Assembly: GCF_900099785.1 (NCBI RefSeq)
Contig: NZ_FNDS01000015.1
Span: 1-64,000, forward strand
Length of the DNA: 64,000 nucleotides
Reading direction: 5' to 3'
Source: Pseudomonas panipatensis
GTDB taxonomy: Bacteria > Pseudomonadota > Gammaproteobacteria > Pseudomonadales > Pseudomonadaceae
Shown here: positions 57,711-64,000 of the stretch, piece by piece
Layout: the number at the start of each line of letters is the position of its first letter
Position numbering within the stretch: the stretch's first letter is position 1
Notes under the pieces: model-generated
The model's input: the letters and a program-made list of their open reading frames with translations, nothing else
Told to the model about the DNA's origin: nothing
Databases searched by the model: none
Made by a program: the position numbers and the translations under genes

Positions 57711-58700
57711 ATGAAGATTCTGGTGACCGGGGCCAGTGGTTTCATCGGCGGGCGCTTCGCCCGTTTCGCCCTGGAGCAGGGCCTGGCGGTGCGGGTCAAC
57801 GGCCGTCGTGCCGACGCGCTCGAGCCACTGGTAAGCCGCGGCGCGGAGTTCATGCCCGGCGACCTCTCCGATCCGGCGCTGGTGCGCCGCCTCTGCGACT
57901 CGGTCGATGCCGTGGTGCACTGCGCCGGCGCGGTCGGTGTCTGGGGGCCGCGCGAGCACTTCCAGCAGGCCAACGTCGGCCTGACCGAAAGCGTGGTCGA
58001 GGCCTGCTTGAAGCAGAGCGTGCGGCGTCTGGTGCATTTGTCCTCGCCGTCGATCTACTTCGATGGCCAGTCGCACGTCGGCATCCGCGAGGAGCAGGTG
58101 CCAAGCCGTTTCGCCAATCACTATGGCGCCACCAAGTACCAATCCGAGCGGGTCGCCCTCGGTGCCGCCGAGTTCGGCCTGGAGGTGCTGGCGTTGCGCC
58201 CGCGCTTCGTCACCGGCGCCGGCGACACCAGCATCTTCCCGCGCTTGATCGCGGCCCAGCGCAAGGGCCGCCTGAAGATCATCGGCAAGGGCCTGAACAA
58301 GGTCGATTTCACCAGCGTGCAGAACCTCAATGACGCGCTCTTCGCCGCCCTGCTGGCGGGCGGGCCGGCGCTCGGCCAGGCCTACAACATCAGCAATGGC
58401 CAACCGCTGCCGCTGTGGGACGTGGTCAACTACGTGCTGCGCCGTCTCGAACTGCCGCCGGTCAGCGAACACATTCCATACGCCCTGGCCTATGGCCTGG
58501 CGGCGCTCAACGAAGGCCTCTGTTACCTGCGGCCGGGGCGGCCGGAACCGACCATGACGCGCCTGGGCATGGCGGTCATGGCCAAGGATTTCAGCCTGGA
58601 TATCAGCCGCGCCCGCCGGCTCCTCGGCTACGAGCCGCAGGCCAGTCTGTGGGATGCGCTGGATGAGTTCTGTGAGTGGTGGCAGCGCAGCGGGCTCTGA
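57711..58700 (+). CDS. NAD-dependent epimerase/dehydratase (extended SDR)
   Basis: 329 residues. The dinucleotide motif VTGASGFIGGRFARF is at the start, and the catalytic Y-x-x-x-K is in HYGATKYQSERVALG with a preceding LSSPSIYF. It resembles the 3-beta-hydroxysteroid dehydrogenase-like branch. The natural substrate is not evident, and no operon partner is seen. An upstream frame from 57525 is rejected because homology starts at this Met. Confidence 0.85.
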   Translation: MKILVTGASGFIGGRFARFALEQGLAVRVNGRRADALEPLVSRGAEFMPGDLSDPALVRRLCDSVDAVVHCAGAVGVWGPREHFQQANVGLTESVVEACLKQSVRRLVHLSSPSIYFDGQSHVGIREEQVPSRFANHYGATKYQSERVALGAAEFGLEVLALRPRFVTGAGDTSIFPRLIAAQRKGRLKIIGKGLNKVDFTSVQNLNDALFAALLAGGPALGQAYNISNGQPLPLWDVVNYVLRRLELPPVSEHIPYALAYGLAALNEGLCYLRPGRPEPTMTRLGMAVMAKDFSLDISRARRLLGYEPQASLWDALDEFCEWWQRSGL

Positions 58701-58714
58701 GTGCCCGCCGGGCG

Positions 58715-58987
58715 TCAGCCGCGCAGTGGGCCGGAGTAGTGGCGTTGTCCGCTCGGGTCGGGCATGAAGCTTGGCTCTTGCACCACCCGGGGCGGGTTCA
58801 CGCCGCTCAGTTGGCTCAGGCGCAGGCCCATGGAGCGTGTCTGTTCGTCGAAGGACGCCGCGCAGGCGCGCAGCATTTTGGCGATGGCGTCGGGCTGCTG
58901 GAAGTGAATGTCCAGCGCCTGCTCTTCGCGCAGGCGTCGGCGCAGTTCGCGCATGCAGTCCAGGATGGCCTTGTTGAACTCAATCAC
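58715..58987 (-). CDS. conserved hypothetical protein, 90 residues
   Basis: MIEFNKAILDCMRELRRRLR is helical and basic, then a helical middle and a Pro/Gly-rich tail. Soluble, with three cysteines. It runs opposite to both neighbours and ends 14 bases from the convergent SDR gene. I recognise no domain. The codon usage fits the genome. Confidence 0.6.
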   Translation of the reverse strand: MIEFNKAILDCMRELRRRLREEQALDIHFQQPDAIAKMLRACAASFDEQTRSMGLRLSQLSGVNPPRVVQEPSFMPDPSGQRHYSGPLRG

Positions 58988-59248
58988 TCAACTCCCTCCC
59001 CGCGGTGGGCGCCACCATGGCGCCGCTGGCCAGGACAGAGCAAGGCACATGCCATAGTGTCGCAAAGCTACTATCTGCGGGTCGTTTCGGGAACTGCAGG
59101 TCCCCTGGCGAGGTCTTTTCTGCCCCGCACGCGCGCTGTCAGCGTGCGTCGTGCCCCCTGATGGCGCGATGCCCTAGGCAGCGGCGCGAACGGATATACT
59201 GCGCCCCTGCGCAGGCGCCATGCCGCTACTCCCCCACAGGTTCCCTCC

Positions 59249-60088
59249 ATGCGTAACGATACGTTCGACGAATTCGATGAAGTGCCCAGTCTGACCACCG
59301 ACGCCGCCGACCGCGACGAGTTCGGTCACCATCCGCGGCGCGTGGTCGAGCCCGATGGCCGCCAACTGGCGCCAGCGGCCAAGTCCGGCGGCGCCAGCAC
59401 CGGGCCGCTCTGGGCGTTGGTCGCGGCCATGGCCATCGCCCTCGGTGGCGTGGCCTGGTGGAGCCACCAGCAGTTGACGCTGATGGAGCATCAGTTGATC
59501 GCCACCCAGGAAAGCTTCGCCAAGATCAGCGAAGAAGCCGCCGGCCGCCTCGATGACATTCGCGGCAAGGTCGTGCAGAGCGAGTCGTCGGTGACCTCTG
59601 ACCGCGAGCAACTCAAGCTGCAGGTCAAGCAACTGCAGGGCAAGCTCGTCGAGCAGGCGCGCCAGCAACAGGATTCGCTGTCGCAGATCGGCGGTCAGCA
59701 GGGCAAGCGCCTGGACCAGCTCAGCGCCGAACTGAAGGCACAGCAGGACAGCGCCGCGCAGTTGATCAGCCAGCTCGACGGCAAACTCAAGTCGCTGGCC
59801 GAGGAGCAGGGCAAGGTCAAGGGCCTGCAGAACGACTTGGCCGGCGCCAATGAACAGATCAAGAGCCTCAGCGCGGAAGTGGCGGCGTTGCGCAAGCAGG
59901 GCAATCCGAGCGAGGCGATCAAGAGCCTGCAGGATGATCTGCTGGTGCTGCGCAGCGAGGTCGAGGGCAAGCAGGGGCAGGGTGGCACCGCCGAGTTCGA
60001 CTCGTTCCGCGCCCAGGTGACGCGCAACATCAATGCCCTGCAGGCGCAGGTGCAGAACCTCCAGCAGCAGCTCAACGCGCCGCGCTGA
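59249..60088 (+). CDS. membrane-anchored coiled-coil protein
   Basis: 279 residues. An acidic cytoplasmic N-terminus (1-50), one membrane helix (about 53-70: LWALVAAMAIALGGVAWW), then a Gln/Leu-rich coiled coil from about 75 to 275. It looks like a periplasmic helical rod. A TATACT -10-like box is at 59195-59200. No function known; similar proteins are annotated loosely as ATPases, but no Walker motif is present. Confidence 0.7.
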   Translation: MRNDTFDEFDEVPSLTTDAADRDEFGHHPRRVVEPDGRQLAPAAKSGGASTGPLWALVAAMAIALGGVAWWSHQQLTLMEHQLIATQESFAKISEEAAGRLDDIRGKVVQSESSVTSDREQLKLQVKQLQGKLVEQARQQQDSLSQIGGQQGKRLDQLSAELKAQQDSAAQLISQLDGKLKSLAEEQGKVKGLQNDLAGANEQIKSLSAEVAALRKQGNPSEAIKSLQDDLLVLRSEVEGKQGQGGTAEFDSFRAQVTRNINALQAQVQNLQQQLNAPR

Positions 60089-60107
60089 CGCCGCGCCACG
60101 GTCAAGC

Positions 60108-60140
60108 AGCCCCCGTGTCTTCGGACCCGGGGGCTTTTTC
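60108..60140 (+). terminator. terminator with TTCG loop
   Basis: The outer stem AGCCCCCG/CGGGGGCT (60108-60115 with 60128-60135) closes an inner GTC-TTCG-GAC hairpin and is followed by a T run. It ends the coiled-coil gene. Confidence 0.9.
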
Positions 60141-60181
60141 TTGCCTGGGCGCGGGCCGCGCAACTGAGGTTCCCGCACAAG

Positions 60182-60213
60182 AAAACCGGGCGCCCCTTGC
60201 GGTAGCGCCCGGT
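60182..60213 (-). terminator. xenB operon terminator
   Basis: A 9-bp stem (ACCGGGCGC with GCGCCCGGT) followed by UUUUCUU on the minus strand, 22 bases past the xenB stop. It stands back-to-back with the plus-strand terminator. Confidence 0.85.
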
Positions 60214-60235
60214 CTCGCTGGGGCCTATGCCGTGC

Positions 60236-61285
60236 TTACAGGCGCGGATAGTCGAGGTAGCCGACCGGACCCTTGCCGTAGAAGGTTTCCGGGTGCGGCT
60301 CGTTCAGCGCGGCGTCCTTGGCCAGACGGCTGACCAGGTCGGCGTTGGCGATGTAGGGGATACCGAAGGCCACCGCATCGGCCTTGCCGCTGGCCAGCCA
60401 CTCGTTGGCGCTGGCCTTGGTGAAGCGTTCGTTGGCGATGTAGGGGCCGCCGAACAGCTCCTTGAGTTTCGGGCCGATGCTGTCCGGGCCTTCCTTCTCG
60501 CGGCTGCAGATGAAGGCGATGCCGCGCTTGCCCAGTTCGCGGGCCACGTAGCCGAACGTCGCCAGCGGGTCGGAGTCGCCCATGTCGTGGGCGTCCATGC
60601 GCGGCGCCAGGTGTACGCCGACGCGCTGGGCGCCCCACACCGAGATGGCCGCGTCGGTGACTTCCAGCAGCAGGCGCGCGCGGTTTTCGATGGAGCCGCC
60701 GTAGCGGTCGTCGCGCTGGTTGGTGCTGTCCTGCAGGAACTGGTCGAGCAGGTAGCCGTTGGCGCCGTGGATTTCCACCCCGTCGAAGCCGGCGGCCTTG
60801 GCGTTCTCGGCGCCCTGGCGGTAAGCCTCGACGATATCGGCGATCTCTTCGGTATCCAGCGCGCGCGGGGTGACGAACTCCTTGGTCGGACGCACCAGGC
60901 TGACGTGGCCGGCCGGCTTGATGGCGCTGGGCGCCACCGGCAGCTCGCCGTTCAGGTACAGCGGGTCGGAGATGCGGCCGACGTGCCACAGTTGCATGAA
61001 GATGCGCCCGCCGTTGGCGTGCACGGCCTTGGTCACGTTGCTCCAGCCGCGGACCTGGTCATCGGACCAGATGCCGGGGGTGTCCGGGTAGCCGACGCCC
61101 ATCGGGGTGACGGCGGTCGCTTCGCTGAGGATCAGCCCGGCGTCGGCGCGCTGTGCGTAGTATTCGGCCATCAGCGCGTTGGGCACGCGGCCTTCGTCGG
61201 CGCGGCAGCGGGTCAGCGGGGCCATGATGATGCGGTTGGGCAGTTGCAGGTCGCCGAGGGTGATCGGATCGAAGAGCGTGGTCAT
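60236..61285 (-). CDS. xenB: Old Yellow Enzyme-family reductase (XenB/NemA-like)
   Basis: 349 residues, FMN TIM barrel. RIIMAPLTRCRA near residue 18, LWHVGRIS and the HGANGYLLDQFL segment with active His/Asn define it. It reduces activated alkenes and xenobiotic nitro compounds with NAD(P)H. It is third in an arsR-MFS-xenB operon, the same order as in P. aeruginosa from memory. It begins 22 bases after the MFS gene. Confidence 0.9.
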   Translation of the reverse strand: MTTLFDPITLGDLQLPNRIIMAPLTRCRADEGRVPNALMAEYYAQRADAGLILSEATAVTPMGVGYPDTPGIWSDDQVRGWSNVTKAVHANGGRIFMQLWHVGRISDPLYLNGELPVAPSAIKPAGHVSLVRPTKEFVTPRALDTEEIADIVEAYRQGAENAKAAGFDGVEIHGANGYLLDQFLQDSTNQRDDRYGGSIENRARLLLEVTDAAISVWGAQRVGVHLAPRMDAHDMGDSDPLATFGYVARELGKRGIAFICSREKEGPDSIGPKLKELFGGPYIANERFTKASANEWLASGKADAVAFGIPYIANADLVSRLAKDAALNEPHPETFYGKGPVGYLDYPRL

Positions 61286-61307
61286 GTCGCGGTGCTCCGT
61301 CAGGGGG

Positions 61308-62471
61308 TTAGTCGAGTGCGGGTTGGGGTTGGTTGCCTTGGCCGCTGAAGCCGAACATCACGGCGATCAGTGCGAGCAGGGCGAGTACGGCGGCGGCCAG
61401 GGGCACGCGGGTCAAGCCCAGGCCGTGGTCGATGACGCTGCCGCCGATCCAGGCGCCAAGGGCGTTGCCGACGTTGAAGGCGCCGATATTCAGGGTGGCC
61501 ACCAGGTTGGGTGCGGCCTGGCCGACGCGCACCACGTTGACCTGCAGGGCCGGGACGGCGGCGAAGGCGGCCGCGGCCCAGAGGAACAGGGTGATTTCCG
61601 CCGGGATCAGCGCCTGGCTGGTCCAGCTCAGCGCCGCCGACACCAGCGCCATGGCGGCGAACACGCCGGCCAGGGTGGTTCCCAGACGCCAGTCGGCCAG
61701 GCGGCCGCCGAGTATGTTGCCGACGGTCAGGCCGACGCCGATCAGTACCAGGGTCCAGGTCACGCCGCGTGGCGACACCCGGGTGACTTCGCCGAGCAGC
61801 GGCGCGACATAGGTGAACAGCGCGAAGACCGCGGCGGAGAACAGCACCGTGGTGGCCAGTGCCAGCCACAGCGGCCCGCTGCGCAGGGCGGCCGCTTCCT
61901 GGCGCAGGTCCAGCGCTTCTTCGTCGTGCCCGCTGGGCAGGATGCGCCACAGGCCGATCAGCGCGAGCACACCGATGGCGGTCACTACCCAGAAGGTCGA
62001 GCGCCAGCCGCTAGCCTGGCCGAGCGCGGTGCCCAGCGGTACACCGAGGACATTGGCCAGGGTCAGCCCGGTGAACATCAGGGCGACCGCCGAGGCCTTG
62101 CGGTTCGCCGGCACCAGGCTGGCGGCGACCACCGAGCCGATGCCGAAGAAGGCGCCATGGCAGAGTGCGGTGACGATCCGGGCGACCATCAGCAGCCCGT
62201 AGTTGGCCGCTACCGCACAGAGGAAGTTACCGAGGATGAAGATGCCCATCAGCATCAGCAGGGCGCGCTTGCGCGGTAGCCGCGCGGTGAGCAGGGCCAT
62301 GATCGGCGCGCCGATGGCCACGCCGAAGGCGTAGCCGCTGACCAGCCAGCCGGCCGTGGGAATGGACACGCCGAGGTCACCGGCGACGTCCGGCAGCAGG
62401 CCCATGATGACGAATTCCGTGGTGCCGATGGCAAACGCGGACAAAGCGAGGACGAGAAGCGAAGTGGGCAT
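61308..62471 (-). CDS. MFS drug/sugar exporter (AraJ/DHA1-like)
   Basis: 387 residues, about 12 helices. The first segment LLVLALSAFAIGTTEFVIMG and the loop ALLTARLPRKRALLMLM are typical of AraJ/chloramphenicol-type exporters. Located between an ArsR regulator and xenB, so it may export the compounds or reduction products xenB handles. Confidence 0.86.
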   Translation of the reverse strand: MPTSLLVLALSAFAIGTTEFVIMGLLPDVAGDLGVSIPTAGWLVSGYAFGVAIGAPIMALLTARLPRKRALLMLMGIFILGNFLCAVAANYGLLMVARIVTALCHGAFFGIGSVVAASLVPANRKASAVALMFTGLTLANVLGVPLGTALGQASGWRSTFWVVTAIGVLALIGLWRILPSGHDEEALDLRQEAAALRSGPLWLALATTVLFSAAVFALFTYVAPLLGEVTRVSPRGVTWTLVLIGVGLTVGNILGGRLADWRLGTTLAGVFAAMALVSAALSWTSQALIPAEITLFLWAAAAFAAVPALQVNVVRVGQAAPNLVATLNIGAFNVGNALGAWIGGSVIDHGLGLTRVPLAAAVLALLALIAVMFGFSGQGNQPQPALD

Positions 62472-62518
62472 GCGCCTGCTCCTGGTTGATCGATGGGTGT
62501 TTCAGGCAGGTGTTTGCG

Positions 62519-62827
62519 CTACAGCGCTTCGCTCAACTGGCGAATGAAAGCCTGGATGGTTTCTTCGTTGCGTTTGAAGAAATGCCACTGGCCGATTTTT
62601 CGACTGGTCACCAGGCCGGCGCGCTGGAGGGTGGCCAGATGCGCCGAGACGGTGGATTGCGAGAGCCCGGTGCGCTGGTCGAACTTGCCGGCGCAGACCC
62701 CGATCTCGAAGGGGTGGTCCTGCTCGATGAAATAACGCTCCGGGTCCTTCAGCCAGTGCAGCATGTCGCGCCGCACGGGGTGGGCCAGGGCCTTGAAGAT
62801 TTCATCGATGTCCGGGGTTTCGCTCAT
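62519..62827 (-). CDS. ArsR-family transcriptional regulator
   Basis: 102 residues with a winged helix: LAHPVRRDMLHWL, then LSQSTVSAHLATLQRAGLV. It has only one Cys (GVCAGKF), so the usual metal-binding CxC is absent; a redox or organic signal is more likely. First gene of the operon with an exporter and xenB. The ATATCG-N8-CGATAT repeat before it is the probable operator. Confidence 0.88.
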   Translation of the reverse strand: MSETPDIDEIFKALAHPVRRDMLHWLKDPERYFIEQDHPFEIGVCAGKFDQRTGLSQSTVSAHLATLQRAGLVTSRKIGQWHFFKRNEETIQAFIRQLSEAL

Positions 62828-62862
62828 GGCTGCCTTGGCTGTATCGCTTGGGAACGAACTAT

Positions 62863-62882
62863 ATATCGGTGATCGACGATAT
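62863..62882. promoter_or_regulatory. candidate ArsR operator
   Basis: ATATCG-N8-CGATAT, a 20-bp inverted repeat 36 bases before the arsR ATG. It overlaps a minus-strand -10-like TATATA, so binding would block transcription. The plus-strand acpH gene is on its other side. Confidence 0.5.
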
Positions 62883-62969
62883 GAATTCGTTTGAGCCGAT
62901 AGTGATGATCGACCGCCTTGATAATAGGCCGTTACACCGGGCGACGGGGTTCCGCGCTAAGCTTGAGCC

Positions 62970-63563
62970 ATGAACTACCTCGCTCACCTCCACTTGGGCG
63001 GCTCGCGCCCCGCGCAACTGCTCGGCAGCCTCTACGGTGATTTCGTCAAGGGACCGTTGGACGGCCGTTGGCCGGCGGACATCGAGGCCGCCATCCGCCT
63101 GCATCGACGCATCGACGCTTTCACCGACACGCACCCGCTGATCCATGCCGCCAAGGCGCGCTTTCCCAGCGAGCGGCGGCGCCTGGCCGGGGTGCTCCTG
63201 GACGTGTTCTTCGATCACTGCCTGGCGCGCGACTGGGCGACGTTCTCCAACGAGCCGCTGAGCGATTTCACCCGCCACGTCTATGGTGTCCTCGGCACCA
63301 CGCCCGAACTGCCCGAGCGCCTGGCGCGCATTGCCCCGCGCATGGCCGCGCAGGACTGGCTGGGCAGTTACCGCGAGTTCGAGGTGCTGCACGATGTCCT
63401 CGCCGGGATGTCCCGGCGTCTGTCGCGGCCGGCGCTGCTGGACGGCGCCTGGGCCGAGCTGGAGCGTCTGTACGTGCCGCTGAGCGACGATTTCCTGCGC
63501 TTCTACCCGGAGCTGCTGGCGCACGTGCGGACGCAGCGCGAAGGGCTCGGCGATCGCCCCTGA
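62970..63563 (+). CDS. acpH: acyl carrier protein phosphodiesterase
   Basis: 197 residues, DUF479/AcpH family. MNYLAHLHLGG at the N-terminus, GSLYGDFVKGP and HRRIDAFTDTHP are conserved His/Asp-rich segments, the last two holding metal-binding residues. It removes the phosphopantetheine from holo-ACP. Divergent from the arsR operon, 142 bases apart. Length matches E. coli AcpH (193). Confidence 0.88.
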   Translation: MNYLAHLHLGGSRPAQLLGSLYGDFVKGPLDGRWPADIEAAIRLHRRIDAFTDTHPLIHAAKARFPSERRRLAGVLLDVFFDHCLARDWATFSNEPLSDFTRHVYGVLGTTPELPERLARIAPRMAAQDWLGSYREFEVLHDVLAGMSRRLSRPALLDGAWAELERLYVPLSDDFLRFYPELLAHVRTQREGLGDRP

Positions 63564-63636
63564 CTTGATATGTATCAAGCGTCCCGCGGCGTCGGCGGGA
63601 TGCAATAACAGCCACTACGGAAAGCGGAGGTTGAGC

Positions 63637-64000
63637 ATGTTGAAATCCCTGATGATCGCCACGGACCTGTCCGAGCGCTCGGAAAAGGCCCTGCAGCGCG
63701 CCGCTGCCCTGGCCAAGCGTTTCGATTGCCCGTGGAGCGTGCTCTATGTGGTCGATGACGAGCAGCCGGCGGCGCTGGTCGAGCAGGAGCAGATCCAGGT
63801 GAAGTTGCTGCTGGAGGCGCGCCTGGTTGAGCTGGCCACGGCCGGCGGCAGCGCGCCGGCGATCCGCGTCGAGAAGGGCGACCCGGACCAGAAGATCGTC
63901 GCCTGCGCCCTGCAGGACGAAGCCGACCTGCTGGTGGTGGGGGCGCATCGCAAGAGCGTGCTGCGCGACATCTTCGTCGGCACCACCGTCGAGCGCGTGG
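63637..64000 (+). CDS. universal stress protein (partial)
   Basis: The first 121 residues of a UspA-family protein, cut by the window end. MLKSLMIATDLSERSEKAL starts a Rossmann-like fold, and LLVVGAHRKSVLRDIFVGTT holds the ATP-loop region G-x2-G-x9-G(S/T) in altered form. Stress-induced; function unknown in detail. AGCGGAGG precedes the ATG. Confidence 0.88.
   Translation, partial: MLKSLMIATDLSERSEKALQRAAALAKRFDCPWSVLYVVDDEQPAALVEQEQIQVKLLLEARLVELATAGGSAPAIRVEKGDPDQKIVACALQDEADLLVVGAHRKSVLRDIFVGTTVERV

Overview
The window is a contiguous piece of chromosome from a Pseudomonas species. The genus call rests on the rRNA and tRNA sequences, high GC with strong codon bias, and gene order. From memory, two blocks match the P. 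aeruginosa order: rrn-pqiAB-mksBEF through hemH (1-38.2 kb) and mexVW through uspA (39.8-64 kb). In PAO1 these blocks lie apart, so the window spans a rearrangement relative to that strain. I cannot name the species. No prophage, insertion sequence, integron or CRISPR array was seen, and almost all the sequence is ordinary core genome.

Layout. 1-332: end of an rrn operon (23S tail, 5S, terminator). 463-4025: a lipid-transport operon with PqiA split into two proteins and a six-MCE PqiB. 4107-8924 (minus): MksFEB condensin without the MksG nuclease. 9135-12715: a hypothetical gene, then three secreted proteins sharing a post-signal motif. 12822-18573: cryptic holD-rimI, a C69 peptidase, carbonic anhydrase, an isocitrate/isopropylmalate dehydrogenase-family enzyme, a small membrane protein and an SRAP (YedK/HMCES) protein. 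18634-25904 (minus): lolB-ispE-tRNA-Gln x2-prs-rplY-pth-ychF-tRNA-Met housekeeping block. 26094-30819: hemA-prfA-prmC-moeB-murI. 30947-31468: pagL lipid A deacylase.

The most interesting region is 31530-38248. A minus-strand operon encodes a TudS/DUF1722 desulfidase of the RudS type, a MerR/LitR-like regulator without visible cobalamin ligands, and a DNA photolyase. Beside it lie a renalase-like flavoprotein and, divergently, an SDR epimerase and ferrochelatase. Paired TGTACA-type half-sites overlap the -35 boxes of both minus-strand promoters, and one pair also sits over a plus-strand promoter. I read this as a light-response and photoprotection regulon combining DNA photorepair, removal of the near-UV target 4-thiouridine from tRNA, flavin/nicotinamide repair and porphyrin consumption.

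38400-64000: an MFS transporter, MexVW-type RND pump, a chemoreceptor, an imelysin/di-heme/DUF1513 periplasmic cluster probably tied to iron, bifA (c-di-GMP phosphodiesterase), sodB, the argO-ACT/argP exporter-regulator pair, two dehydrogenase-like proteins, a coiled-coil membrane protein, an arsR-MFS-xenB operon, acpH and the start of a universal stress protein.
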